Shown: positions 17,518 through 26,572, counted from the first letter of the stretch. The stretch is DNA of 64,000 nucleotides from Psychroserpens ponticola (GCF_023556315.2 NZ_CP116221.1:2057001-2121000); one strand, 5' to 3'. The notes: generated from the sequence alone by a model not told the origin. Translations and numbers: made by a program.

Positions 17518-17558
17518 AATCAATTTTAACCTGTAGCCATATTTCAGGACAAGACATT

Positions 17559-18485
17559 ATGAGAAACATGAGAATATCGACAATCATTCTACTATTTTTT
17601 ACGGTCATTTTAAATGCTCAAGAAAATTCTGAAAAAGCAAAAGAATTTCTCAACGCTCTGAATTCGGACAAACTAATCACTGAATATTATGGCAAATACA
17701 AGAATAAGATACTTGAATCAACAAATTTAGTTTTCAATGACTATGATTTGGATATAACAGATATTACTACTTTAAAAGAATATAATACATCTATTGACAA
17801 GAACTTTAAGTTCTATATTCAAGAAGCAAATGACAGAACTTTACAAATATATTCTAACTACGAAAAGGACAGGTTGCAAAAATTTATAAATCTCACTAAA
17901 ACAGAACCAGATTTCAACAAAGTACTTGTTGAAACTAACTATTCGAAAATCGTAGAAAATATCATTAGAGAACATAGCGAATATGTTTCGCACGATATTC
18001 CATTTATAATAAAGGAAATAAAGGCTATTTCCAAACCTTTAAAATTAAGATTAGTTATTGATAACGACACAATATCCAACGTTGCAGAAACTGATTTCAA
18101 TTTAGAACTGGTTACGAAAAATGAGAAATACAAAAGAATCAAAATTCTAAACAGAGAAAATTCGGAAATCGAAATACCAAATGACCTTGAATATAACGAT
18201 TTGGAATATATAATTTTATCTTACAATAATGAACAATATATTTTTTTTGAAAATCATTATGAAAACCTACCAAAAGAATTAAGAGCAGTTATGAGCGATG
18301 AAGTAAAGGAATTACATAATCCTATTTCAAAGTATTGTTTTGAAAAGCTATTGTTTTGGGAAATAGTTATTGACAATGACCCAAAGAACAATCCTGACTA
18401 TCAATTAATTAAAAGACCTGATAAGAAAATTAAAGGCTTAATTAGTTTTAAAACTCGAAGTACATCAATTGGAAGAATAAAATAA
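17559..18485 (+). CDS. Secreted hypothetical protein
   Basis: A 308-residue protein with a signal peptide (ISTIILLFFTVILNAQ) and a mainly helical N-terminal half followed by a beta-rich segment (KLRLVIDNDTISNVAETDFN). No family recognised. Its start codon touches the IS duplication, so its expression may now depend on IS-borne transcription. Confidence 0.7.
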   Translation: MRNMRISTIILLFFTVILNAQENSEKAKEFLNALNSDKLITEYYGKYKNKILESTNLVFNDYDLDITDITTLKEYNTSIDKNFKFYIQEANDRTLQIYSNYEKDRLQKFINLTKTEPDFNKVLVETNYSKIVENIIREHSEYVSHDIPFIIKEIKAISKPLKLRLVIDNDTISNVAETDFNLELVTKNEKYKRIKILNRENSEIEIPNDLEYNDLEYIILSYNNEQYIFFENHYENLPKELRAVMSDEVKELHNPISKYCFEKLLFWEIVIDNDPKNNPDYQLIKRPDKKIKGLISFKTRSTSIGRIK

Positions 18486-18489
18486 CTAC

Positions 18490-18623
18490 ATACAACAACG
18501 TGTATAACCAATTGCTTGGTTTGTGTGTACTCGGAAATTCCTATCGGAATTTCCTACTGGTTCGGTTTCTTTTGCTAACTTAGTCCTTGCCAACGCAACT
18601 AGCCATACACAAAACCGTTGTGC
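18490..18623 (+). repeat. attC-like site 18 (type B)
   Basis: AAC at 18494-18496, GTT at 18617-18619. End pairing with the cassette start at 16243 is partial (10 of 14). Confidence 0.85.
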
Positions 18624-18647
18624 TTCATTATCAGAAACCGCTAACCA

Positions 18648-19388
18648 ATGATAAAATTCTTTAGAAAAATTAGACAAAATATGATTAAAGAAAATCGAGC
18701 AAGTAAATATCTACTATATGCTGTTGGAGAAATTATACTTGTTGTTATCGGAATTTTAATTGCGTTACAAATAAATACTTGGAATAAGAATAAACAATTA
18801 AGATTGGCGGAATTAGAAACGCTATATGAAATACAAGTAGCACTGAATCAAGATGTATCCGTTTTAGCCTCAAACTTAAAGAATTTAGAAAGAAAAATAC
18901 TTCATAGTAGAGAAGTGATATTGCATATTGAAAACAAGTTCCCCTATGAAAAAAAACTAGACGATTTATTTATGGATGTCTATTATCACAGAGGTTACAA
19001 AACTTTTAACAACTCGGGTTTTGAGCTATTAAAAGAAAGAGGTTTTGATATTATTCAAAATACCGAATTACGAAAACGAATTACGAAACACTATACAACG
19101 GATTTATCCGATATAACTGGAATTCTTTCCAGAGTTGAACAATTAGGATTGATTCAATCCGATAATTTATACGACAATTTTAAACTCACAAAAATTCCAG
19201 AAGGCTTTGGTGGTGTAATAGTAGCTTATGATTATGAGCAACTAATCAATGACCCAAAAATTTTAGGACCATTCTACCATTTAGAACTTTTGAATTTGAC
19301 ATATGAACGAAATTTAACGGGTTTCAAAGAAAAAACTGAAGAAGTGTTAAAGATGGTTGAGACAGAACTGGAAGAACGTAAAAAATAA
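18648..19388 (+). CDS. DUF6090 family membrane protein
   Basis: A 246-residue paralogue of the gene at 2545: KFFRKIRQNM start, then YAVGEIILVVIGILIALQIN as membrane helix and a long helical domain (FNNSGFELLKERGFDIIQNT). The leader GCTTCATTATCAGAAACCGC before the ATG is shared with the cassette at 22171. Function unknown. Confidence 0.85.
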   Translation: MIKFFRKIRQNMIKENRASKYLLYAVGEIILVVIGILIALQINTWNKNKQLRLAELETLYEIQVALNQDVSVLASNLKNLERKILHSREVILHIENKFPYEKKLDDLFMDVYYHRGYKTFNNSGFELLKERGFDIIQNTELRKRITKHYTTDLSDITGILSRVEQLGLIQSDNLYDNFKLTKIPEGFGGVIVAYDYEQLINDPKILGPFYHLELLNLTYERNLTGFKEKTEEVLKMVETELEERKK

Positions 19389-19392
19389 CGAA

Positions 19393-19526
19393 AGCACAAC
19401 AACGTGTATAATTAATTACTGCGGAATTTCCCAAACGGAAATTCACAATAATTAATTAACTTAGCTGCTAATCGGAAAATGACTTACGCCCTTTTCCGTA
19501 ACTAATCATACACAAAACCGTTAGCC
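19393..19526 (+). repeat. attC-like site 19 (type A)
   Basis: AAC at 19397-19399, GTT at 19520-19522. Cassette start GTTGTGCTT and end AAAGCACAAC are complementary. Confidence 0.85.
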
Positions 19527-19539
19527 ACAAGTTAATAGC

Positions 19540-19592
19540 ACGTGTTAAAACGAAAATATTTACACGTATTTAATAATTATTTTGTAACTTTG
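19540..19592 (+). promoter_or_regulatory. Promoter and candidate operator of the PIN toxin-antitoxin cassette
   Basis: TAACTTTG at 19585-19592 matches TAnnTTTG. Upstream, ACGTGTTAAA (19540) and TTTACACGT (ending 19567) form an inverted repeat that could bind the antitoxin for autoregulation. Confidence 0.5.
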
Positions 19593-19619
19593 TGAACAGA
19601 AACTCATAAACTCATTATT

Positions 19620-19871
19620 ATGAACACAAAATTGACATTAACAATAGAAAGAGAAATAATTGAAAGAGCTAAAAACTATGCGAAAGAAAAAAATCGCAGT
19701 TTATCAGATATTATCGAAAACTATTTAAAAATACTCACCAAAGAAGAACAGAAAAACAAAAGCAAAAAGCTTAATCCTGCAGTAGAATCTCTAAGAGGTT
19801 CTTTCAAGATGCCTAAAGATATGGATTATAAAAAAGAGCTCAAAAATCGATTAGAAAAAAAATATATTTAA
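19620..19871 (+). CDS. Ribbon-helix-helix-type antitoxin (DUF6364-like)
   Basis: An 83-residue basic protein: TKLTLTIEREIIERAKNYAK forms the beta strand and first helix of a ribbon-helix-helix, then NRSLSDIIENYLKILTK. The C-terminal ~35 residues (PAVESLRGSFKMPKDMDYKK) are the likely toxin-binding tail. The stop abuts the ATG of the PIN toxin, so the pair is translationally coupled. Confidence 0.8.
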   Translation: MNTKLTLTIEREIIERAKNYAKEKNRSLSDIIENYLKILTKEEQKNKSKKLNPAVESLRGSFKMPKDMDYKKELKNRLEKKYI

Positions 19872-20294
19872 ATGGATAAAGTTCTAATAGATACTGATGT
19901 TTTACTCGATTTCTTTTTTGATAGAAAACCATTCGCTGAATATTCAGCAGGAATTTTAAATCTTTGCGCTGAAAAAGAAATAAAAGGATATACAACACCA
20001 GTTATAATTTCTAATGTTTATTATTTACTTAGAAAAACTGCAAAGCATGATATTATAGTTGAAAAGATTAAACAACTTCTGAATATAATTGATATTATTA
20101 AAATGGATAAAAATGCTGTCTTGGATGCATTAAACTCTGAATTTAAAGATTTTGAAGATGCATTGCAAAACTTTTCCGCTATACAAAATGGTCAAATAAA
20201 GATTATTTTAACAAGAAACTTAAAAGATTTTAAAAAGAGTGATTTAGCTATTTTGACACCAGAAACTTATCTGAAAGGAAAAACCAGTGGCTAA
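19872..20294 (+). CDS. PIN-domain toxin (VapC-like)
   Basis: A 140-residue PIN nuclease: VLIDTDVLLDFFFDRKPF with the first Asp, a helical middle (SNVYYLLRK), FKDFEDALQNFSA with further acidic residues, then ILTRNLKDFKKSDLAILTPE as the closing motif. PIN toxins cleave RNA with Mg2+. The stop codon TAA is part of the GGCTAAC end of the attC-like site. Confidence 0.85.
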   Translation: MDKVLIDTDVLLDFFFDRKPFAEYSAGILNLCAEKEIKGYTTPVIISNVYYLLRKTAKHDIIVEKIKQLLNIIDIIKMDKNAVLDALNSEFKDFEDALQNFSAIQNGQIKIILTRNLKDFKKSDLAILTPETYLKGKTSG

Positions 20295-20422
20295 CAACGT
20301 GTATAACTAATTGCTAGTGTTGTGTTTACTCGGAAAATCCTGCGGATTTCCCTAATGGTTCGGTTTATTTTGCTAACTTAGTTCCTGCCAACGCAACTAG
20401 CCATAACACAAACACGTTATAA
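20289..20422 (+). repeat. attC-like site 20 (type B')
   Basis: AAC at 20293-20295, GTT at 20416-20418. Cassette start GTTAGCCAC and end GTGGCTAAC are perfectly complementary. Confidence 0.85.
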
Positions 20423-20846
20423 ACAAGTACTCCGAAATCGTAACTCCTAAGAAAATTGGATTACTAAAATTTAATCATTCGAACTTCTGCCTACTCAAAC
20501 TCTTAATTGGAAAGCTTACTCGAGCTCTGAAGTTAAAAAGATTAAAACTCTCTGCTTTTAATGACAAATAATTGTAACGAAAAAAAGCCTGGTTTTTTTT
20601 CGCGATTTTTTTTGAATTTTAAAGAAGTATTGACCAAAAAACTATTCTAGGCTAAATTTGTTTTTTTTTGTAAATGGTTTTGAAAGTTTGCGGAATTATT
20701 CACTCAAACTCTATATTTTCGAAAGGTAAAGAAAACTAATCTTGGATGTTTTTTTATCTATTAGGAAATTTATAGCTAAACTTAAAAGCCTACTCTTGCT
20801 CCAACGCTCTTGTCTTGTCGTGATTACTCGAATCTGTCTTACCAGT
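20423..20846 (+). other. Non-coding cassette NC2, copy 2
   Basis: Diverged relative of the element at 13352-13757, with no ORF. The 5' part (ACTCCGAAATCGTAACTCC) and the terminator-like hairpin are recognisable; the 5' inverted repeat is weaker. Ends GTTATAAAC and GTTTATAAC are perfectly complementary, and differ from those of copy 1. Confidence 0.65.
20578..20613 (+). terminator. Intrinsic-terminator-like hairpin in NC2 copy 2
   Basis: CGAAAAAAA, GCCTGG, TTTTTTTTCG, then CGA and eight T residues. Confidence 0.65.
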
Positions 20847-20979
20847 TTATAACAACGTGTATAACCAATTGCTTGGTTCTAGCCTACTTGGAAATTCCTA
20901 TCGGAATTTCCTCTGGTTCGTTTTCTTTTGTTAACTTAGTTCTCGCCAACGCAACAAGCCATACACAAACACGTTGCCC
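20847..20979 (+). repeat. attC-like site 21 (type B)
   Basis: AAC at 20851-20853, GTT at 20973-20975; apical hairpin GGAAATTCC/GGAATTTCC. Confidence 0.85.
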
Positions 20980-20984
20980 ACAAT

Positions 20985-21440
20985 ATGAAGAAACTGCTTC
21001 AAATAGTACTAATTGGACTTTTAACATTGAGTTGCAACAATAAAAACAGAACAGAAACGAAAACTTTTGAGGAAGCGGAAATGGAATTAAAAGATTACAG
21101 CGAAAAAGAACGAATAAAAGAATCTCAATATCTGAAAACAAATGTGTTTAACGGACTTGAAAATCTGAATGACGGATTCGACTCTGAATCGATTTACTAT
21201 TTCTCGGAATCTGACTTTGAAATCGTACTTGGCAGAGTTGAAAAAAACGAAATCGCAATTTTCGGAATTGAACCTTGGCTGAATGGAGATTTCTATGATG
21301 TTTTGAGTTACGAAGATTATAAAACTGTTGCGAATGACCCAAAATGGTATAGAAAAGCATTTACCGAATTTAAAAACCGTGAAAAGAATTTAATGTATTC
21401 TGCAAGTTATCAAGTTCCGAAAAAATTGTTAGCGGAATAA
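20985..21440 (+). CDS. Hypothetical lipoprotein
   Basis: A 151-residue protein with lipobox LLTLSC at residues 12-17. The rest is acidic, with conserved-looking blocks FSESDFEIVLGRVEKNEIAI and NDPKWYRKAFTEFKNREKNL. Family unknown. The ATG is 12 bases after the attC GTT, leaving no room for a cassette promoter. Confidence 0.7.
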   Translation: MKKLLQIVLIGLLTLSCNNKNRTETKTFEEAEMELKDYSEKERIKESQYLKTNVFNGLENLNDGFDSESIYYFSESDFEIVLGRVEKNEIAIFGIEPWLNGDFYDVLSYEDYKTVANDPKWYRKAFTEFKNREKNLMYSASYQVPKKLLAE

Positions 21441-21448
21441 AATACTGT

Positions 21449-21581
21449 GGGCAACAACGTGTATAATTCATTGCTAGTTCTAGCCTACTTACGAATATTC
21501 CTGCGGAATATTCTATTCGTTATTTATTTGCTAAATTAGTTGCTGAAACACGCAACGAAACCATACACAAACACGTTAACA
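21449..21581 (+). repeat. attC-like site 22 (type D)
   Basis: AAC at 21453-21455, GTT at 21575-21577; apical hairpin GAATATTCC/GGAATATTC. Cassette start GTTGCCCACAATAT pairs with end ATACTGTGGGCAAC with one mismatch over 14 bases. Confidence 0.9.
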
Positions 21582-22045
21582 ACAATAGTGCAAAAATTCA
21601 ACAGCACTACTCTATTTGAACTATTATTGTAAATACAAAAATCTCTAATTTCTCATTTAAGATTTTCGTTTATCATTTTTTGGAGAACTAAACGCTTTTA
21701 TGGTCTGTTTTTGTTTATTAACTTATAGCTAGAAAACTCTCAAGATAATTTCTTACTTCAATGGTAAACAGTTTCTTTTTAAGATAATATGTTCGTTCAT
21801 TTAAAATTGTTTTTTCGTAAGTCAGCCAAATTATCGCTAGCGTTCTGTATCGTTCTTAAATCCAAAAAAGGTGTTCGTTAGTATTCCTGTGGTACAACCT
21901 AAATGCTATTATGGACTTTTCTCTTTTGCCAAATCAACGGTTTCTTGGAAGTATCAGCTAATGTTAGTTATAGCATTCTCTTTCGGTTGCTGTGAAGTAT
22001 ATAGCTAGTTCTGTGATTTACCAATGACTTGTGCTGCACTACAGT
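21582..22045 (+). other. Non-coding cassette NC1, copy 4
   Basis: Fourth near-identical copy, with no ORF and the same structural elements as at 3461-3925. Confidence 0.7.
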
Positions 22046-22177
22046 TGCTAACAACGTGTATAATTAATTACTGCGGAATTTCCAATCGGAAATTCACAAT
22101 AATTAATTATATTAGCTAATAATCGGAAAATGACTTACGTCCTTTTCCGTAACTAATCATACACAAACACGTTGTGC
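22046..22177 (+). repeat. attC-like site 23 (type A)
   Basis: AAC at 22050-22052, GTT at 22171-22173. Same ATATTAGCTAATAATCGG variant as site 16, so the NC1-plus-site block was probably copied as a unit. Confidence 0.85.
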
Positions 22178-22201
22178 TTCATTATCAGAAACCGCTAACC
22201 T

Positions 22202-22965
22202 ATGATAAAATTCTTTAGAAAAATACGCTACGACCTTATGGAAAAAAATAAAACTGGAAAGTATTTTAAGTATGCTATTGGAGAAATTATACTAGTTGTT
22301 ATTGGAATTTTAATTGCTCTTCAGATTAATAATTGGAATGAAAACAGAAAAAATAAGATTACTGAAGCTGAGTATTACTGTAGAATTTTAGATGACTTTG
22401 AACTCAATGTGAGGTTAATTAATGAAAATTATGAGCTGATAACAAACAGAATAAAACTCAACAAAGAGCTTATAAAAGATTTAAACAACATACCAAACGA
22501 TAAAAGTACAATCCTTAATAAATTTGTAGTTGCTTTAAGACAAGATGTTTTTGTTCCCAGCACCATTACTTTTGAAGATTTAACATCTTCGGGACAACTA
22601 AAACTTTTAACAGATATTAAATTAAAGAACAGACTGATTAAACACAGTACATTTTTGAACAACACTATAAATTTACTAAAAGAAAATCGAAATGAAATTA
22701 TTGAAAGATATTCGGATTATGAGCTATAACTGAATTAGGTTACCAACATATTGATTATATGAAACAAGAACTTGATAAAGAACATATTTCTCTGTTACCA
22801 AATATCAATTGGACAAACGATCCTACTCACCCTATATTCATAAAATTTCAAGATAATCTTGTTTTTATTTTGGGTATGCAAATTAGACAGAAACAACATT
22901 TTTCTAATTTAAAGCAAGAAATACAAGAACCCTTGGAATTATTAAAAAACAAAAAGTGCAATTAA
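22202..22965 (+). pseudogene. DUF6090 family gene, frameshifted
   Basis: The first frame gives 175 residues (KFFRKIRYDL, YAIGEIILVVIGILIALQIN, then a helical domain ending YSDYEL) and stops at 22729. The C-terminal ~68 residues continue in another frame from about 22759 (KQELDKEHISLLPNINWTND, then FSNLKQEIQEPLELLKNKK). Together they match the ~250-residue length of the intact paralogues at 2545 and 18648. Confidence 0.75.
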
Positions 22966-22970
22966 CGAAA

Positions 22971-23105
22971 GCACAACACCGTGTATAACTAATTGCTGGT
23001 ATTGTGTTTACTCGGAAAATCCTCACGGATTTCCCTAAAGGTTAGGTTTATTTTGTTAACTTAGTTCCTGCCAACGCAACTAGCCATAACACAAACACGT
23101 TAGGT
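22971..23105 (+). repeat. attC-like site 24 (type B')
   Basis: AAC at 22975-22977 (variant spacer ACC), GTT at 23099-23101. Ends GTTGTGCTT and AAAGCACAAC are complementary. Confidence 0.85.
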
Positions 23106-23165
23106 GCAATGTAACAAAACCATAATCTCTTCGTCTTCCATAAACAAACCAATTATTAAAACATT

Positions 23166-24020
23166 ATGCCAGAAAATTTATCGGAACGAAAAGAAACTTG
23201 GAAAACAATCTTTCTATTTCTTGCAATCGTTATCCTTCTTACTTCACCTTTTCATTATGCCATAGTTAATTTATATCCATCACGAATATATGTTGGAGCT
23301 ATAATGTGGTGTCCTGCAATTGCTGCATTTATTACCTTAAAAATAAAAGGTCGTAAGATTTCATCTCTAAATTGGAATTGGGGAAATTGGAAATATATCC
23401 GATGGTCTTATTTCATTCCTGCCCTATATGGTATAGTCACTTATATATTAATCTGGATTTTCGGATTGGGAAGTTTAACTAATAGTGAAGAAATAACAAA
23501 TTGGGGAAAAGATCTTGGTTTGTTTGGAATAGGCACATTAAATCCAACGGCAATAACAATAATAGCAATTACCTTATTAGGTACTGTAGAAGTAATAAGA
23601 GCTTCTGCAACAACTTTAGGAGAAGAAATTGGGTGGAGAGGTTTTTTTATCTATGAATTGAGAAAGGTACTTTCATTTACTAGTGTATCAATTTTTAGTG
23701 GATTTATTTGGGCTGCTTGGCATTGGCCACTACTTGTTTACTATAGTAATAATATGCTATTAGAATTTATAACATTCTTCATAGTAATCATTTCTATGTC
23801 TTTCATTATGACCTACTACGCTTTTAAATCTAAAAGTCTTTGGCCAGCTGTAATATTTCACGCAGTAAGTAATGTTTATATTCAAAAAATAATGCCTGAA
23901 CTAACAATTAAGAATGAAGGAACGGAATATTGGCTTGGCGAAAACGGAATTATGTTTGCAATTGTTACTTGTGTTTTTGGAATTTACTTTTGGAGAAAAG
24001 CGATTAAAGAAAAATTATAA
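23166..24020 (+). CDS. CPBP family intramembrane metalloprotease
   Basis: A 284-residue protein with about eight membrane helices. The Abi/CAAX-protease motifs are present: LGEEIGWRGFFIYELRK (EExxxR), AAWHWPLLVYY (His) and IFHAVSN (His). Family members cleave substrates inside the membrane and often act in bacteriocin immunity or stress response; the target here is unknown. Single gene of its cassette, 62 bases from the site to the ATG. Confidence 0.85.
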   Translation: MPENLSERKETWKTIFLFLAIVILLTSPFHYAIVNLYPSRIYVGAIMWCPAIAAFITLKIKGRKISSLNWNWGNWKYIRWSYFIPALYGIVTYILIWIFGLGSLTNSEEITNWGKDLGLFGIGTLNPTAITIIAITLLGTVEVIRASATTLGEEIGWRGFFIYELRKVLSFTSVSIFSGFIWAAWHWPLLVYYSNNMLLEFITFFIVIISMSFIMTYYAFKSKSLWPAVIFHAVSNVYIQKIMPELTIKNEGTEYWLGENGIMFAIVTCVFGIYFWRKAIKEKL

Positions 24021-24032
24021 ATAAAACACAGC

Positions 24033-24166
24033 GCCTAACAACGTGTATAACCAATTGCTTAGTCTTTATGTACTAGGAAAATCCTAACAGATTTCCCTAA
24101 TGGTTCGGTTTATTTTGTTAACTTAGTTCTTGCCAACGCAACCAGCCATACACAAAACCGTTATGC
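24033..24166 (+). repeat. attC-like site 25 (type B)
   Basis: AAC at 24037-24039, GTT at 24160-24162. Cassette start GTTAGGTGC pairs with end GCGCCTAAC with one mismatch. Confidence 0.85.
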
Positions 24167-24213
24167 CCAATTACAAAAAAAATTCAACTTTATATTGTCT
24201 ATAAATATTTAAC

Positions 24214-24633
24214 CTAATTCATAGGAATATATCTGTTATAGATATCTTCTTCTATCATACTTTTCCATTTAACGTAGTTCTTTTCCCAAACTAATTGGAA
24301 TTCCTCATACTCATGCACCTTATCAAAAGTCTCTTGATCAGGCCAGTTGGATTCAAAAATGTATTTGTATTGTCCTTCGCTACCTTCAGTTTCTTTCCAG
24401 AAATTGAATCGGATGTTTTGATATCCTAATTCCGTAACTACTTTATTGAAATCATCTGCAATTGCTACTATTTTGGCTTCATCTTCAACAGTTTTTAAAC
24501 TTACAAGATGAACGGTTCTGAATCCTACTACAGTGGTTTTTTTATTTTTAGTCAATTCTTGTCCCAAAACGGTATTTGGAATAGCTATAATAAATACAAA
24601 AACCATAATAAAGTACTTATTCAATTTTGACAT
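24214..24633 (-). CDS. Secreted hypothetical protein in a reverse-oriented cassette
   Basis: A 139-residue protein with a signal peptide ending at VLGQ, then an alpha-beta sequence (VGFRTVHLVSLKTVEDEAKI, FNFWKETEGSEGQYKYIFES) resembling small ferredoxin-like dimeric alpha/beta-barrel proteins. It is the only clearly - strand gene inside the intact array. About 220 bases of AT-rich DNA follow its start on the right and may hold its own promoter, though I see no clear TAnnTTTG box there. Confidence 0.75.
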   Translation of the reverse strand: MSKLNKYFIMVFVFIIAIPNTVLGQELTKNKKTTVVGFRTVHLVSLKTVEDEAKIVAIADDFNKVVTELGYQNIRFNFWKETEGSEGQYKYIFESNWPDQETFDKVHEYEEFQLVWEKNYVKWKSMIEEDIYNRYIPMN

Positions 24634-24851
24634 GTTACTTCCTTTTTAATATGTTAGATAGAAAAATAATATAATTCAATATAAATATAATTTTTAATAG
24701 TTGTTTTATCTTTCGGCATCGTTTTTTACACAGATAACGGATTTGATACTAGAACTATTCAAAAACAATCATGATTAGTACGGATACAATAAACACTATC
24801 AAACATGGAATAAAAAGTTTACTTGATTATTAAGAAATAAAATTAACATGG

Positions 24852-24985
24852 GCATAACAACGTGTATAACCAATTGCTTGGTCTGTGTGTACTCGGAAAA
24901 TCCTACGGATTTTCCTACTGGTTCGGTTTCTTTTTGCTAACTTAGTTCTCGCCAACGCAACCAGCCATACACAAAACCGTTGTAA
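24852..24985 (+). repeat. attC-like site 26 (type B)
   Basis: AAC at 24856-24858, GTT at 24979-24981. Cassette start GTTATGCCCA and end TGGGCATAAC are perfectly complementary over 10 bases, confirming that the reverse gene lies in a true cassette. Confidence 0.85.
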
Positions 24986-25036
24986 AACATTACCTCAAAA
25001 CTTCAAAATTCAACGAAACACATCAAATATTATGAA

Positions 25037-25086
25037 TAACACGTTACAATGTGTTACATTTACATGTATTTTTAACACGTTGTAAC
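25037..25086 (+). promoter_or_regulatory. Candidate operator repeats upstream of the Fic gene
   Basis: TAACACGTTACAATGTGTTA (25037-25056) is an imperfect palindrome; a related TAACACGTTGTAAC (25073-25086) abuts the ATG. Two such boxes suggest autoregulation, perhaps by the C-terminal HTH of the Fic protein. Confidence 0.45.
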
Positions 25087-26391
25087 ATGAAGATTGAAAA
25101 TCCACCAAGTATTAAAGATTTTGACTTTAATAAATATATTGAATGTTTTAAAAAAGATGGTATGGATTCTTTTATAGCGGAAACTGACAAAAGATATTTT
25201 TATTGGTCTGAAATAAAACATCGTCCAAATTTACCATTTGAAAGCCCAGAAAAAGCATGGGAAACTATTAAAACACATAGGTTTATTGGAGCTAAAAGAT
25301 TGTTTTTCGGAAAACATGAATTCACATACAACCTTACTTCTTTTATCCAAGAAGATTTACACAACTTTGATTTAAAACTTATAGGTGGACTTTATAAAAA
25401 TTCAATAACACCACAAGAACAACAAGAATATTTCAAAAACTCTTTAATAGAAGAAGCAATAGCTTCGTCTCAAATTGAAGGTGCAGCAACAACAACTGAT
25501 GTTGCAAGAGAAATGATTAAATCTGGAAGAAAACCTAGAACGGAATCTGAACAGATGATAATTAACAATTTCAGAGCCATTAGAGAAATAGAAAATAGGC
25601 TTGATGAAGATTTATCTACTGAATTGATATTAGATATCCATCAAATAATGACAGTAAAAACTGATGCTACTATATATGCCGAAAAATTTAGAGACCATCC
25701 AATTTATGTTAAAGACCATATCGATGGCGAAATTGCTTTCACAGCTCCTGAATTTTCTGAAGTTAATCAATTAATCGAACAGCTTATAAATTTCATTAAT
25801 TCAGAAAAAGAATTTTATCATCCAATAAAAAAAGCTTCTATTCTACATTTTATGATAGGATATATTCACCCATTCGGAGATGGAAACGGTAGAACAGCCA
25901 GAGCTCTTTTTTATTGGTATTTGATAAAAAAAGGATACTCATTACTAAAACACATTTCAATTTCTAAAGCAATTTTAAATTCAAGAACAAGTTATAACAA
26001 AGCATTTTTAAAAACAGAGCATGACGACAATGATTTAACCTATTTTATTATGTATTCTATGAAAAGTTTAAGAGTTGCTTTTCAAAGTTTGGTTACTTAC
26101 AGAGATAAAAAAAGAGAGGAAAGACAAAAGGCATCTGAAATAATTTATGAATTGACACAAAAAGGATTTAATAAAAGACAAGCTGATTTACTAGGATATT
26201 TATTTATTAAACCAAAAGCTAAAATAACTGTTCCAATATATTCTAAACGACATGATATTGTCAGACAGACTGCTAGCAGAGATTTAGTTGATTTAGAAGA
26301 AAAAGGAATTGTTTTTAAAAGTAAAGATGGTAAAACAATGGTCTATGAATTAATTAATATTGAAAAAATTGGAAATTATTTAAACAAATAA
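25087..26391 (+). CDS. Fic family AMP-transferase-like protein
   Basis: A 435-residue protein. An N-terminal Fic_N-type domain holds SSQIEGAATTTDVAREM, which contains the (S/T)xxxE(G/N) auto-inhibition motif. The active-site loop HPFGDGNGRTARALFYW (HPFxDGNGRxxR) follows, and the C-terminus ends in a winged-helix-like DNA-binding region (HDIVRQTASRDLVDLEEKG). Fic enzymes transfer AMP to target proteins. ATG 25087 is chosen over an upstream in-frame ATG (25051) because it follows the operator repeats and fits the family start. Confidence 0.85.
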   Translation: MKIENPPSIKDFDFNKYIECFKKDGMDSFIAETDKRYFYWSEIKHRPNLPFESPEKAWETIKTHRFIGAKRLFFGKHEFTYNLTSFIQEDLHNFDLKLIGGLYKNSITPQEQQEYFKNSLIEEAIASSQIEGAATTTDVAREMIKSGRKPRTESEQMIINNFRAIREIENRLDEDLSTELILDIHQIMTVKTDATIYAEKFRDHPIYVKDHIDGEIAFTAPEFSEVNQLIEQLINFINSEKEFYHPIKKASILHFMIGYIHPFGDGNGRTARALFYWYLIKKGYSLLKHISISKAILNSRTSYNKAFLKTEHDDNDLTYFIMYSMKSLRVAFQSLVTYRDKKREERQKASEIIYELTQKGFNKRQADLLGYLFIKPKAKITVPIYSKRHDIVRQTASRDLVDLEEKGIVFKSKDGKTMVYELINIEKIGNYLNK

Positions 26392-26395
26392 CGTT

Positions 26396-26527
26396 TTACA
26401 ACAACGTGTATAATTAATTGCTCATTGTGTGCGTACTCGGAAAATCCTGCGGATTTCCCTCTGGTTCGTTTTCTTTTACTAATTTAGTTCTAGCCAACGC
26501 AACTAACCATACACAAAACCGTTGTGT
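26396..26527 (+). repeat. attC-like site 27 (type C)
   Basis: AAC at 26400-26402, GTT at 26521-26523. Cassette start GTTGTAAAAC and end GTTTTACAAC are perfectly complementary over 10 bases. IS copy 2 begins 14 bases after this GTT. Confidence 0.85.
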
Positions 26528-26572
26528 GCAATAATGACCCGTCCTGAATAAAGGCTACATAATTTTAACATT

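Larger units (their letters stand above)
16257..17556 (+). mobile_element. IS3-family insertion sequence, copy 3 (1300 bp, probably defective)
   Basis: Same ends as copies 1 and 2, with TTA duplicated on both sides (16254-16256, 17557-17559). It is diverged in sequence and lacks the 24-base CTERSRS insertion, so it is not the direct source of copies 1 and 2. The insertion rebuilt the start codon of the downstream gene: the right TTA duplicate supplies the A of its ATG. Confidence 0.9.

Noticed and set aside
19620-20294. An integrase or recombinase gene inside the array.
   Set aside because: I looked for tyrosine-recombinase R...HxxR...Y motifs in the listed genes and found none; the only recombinases are the IS3 transposases and their fragments.
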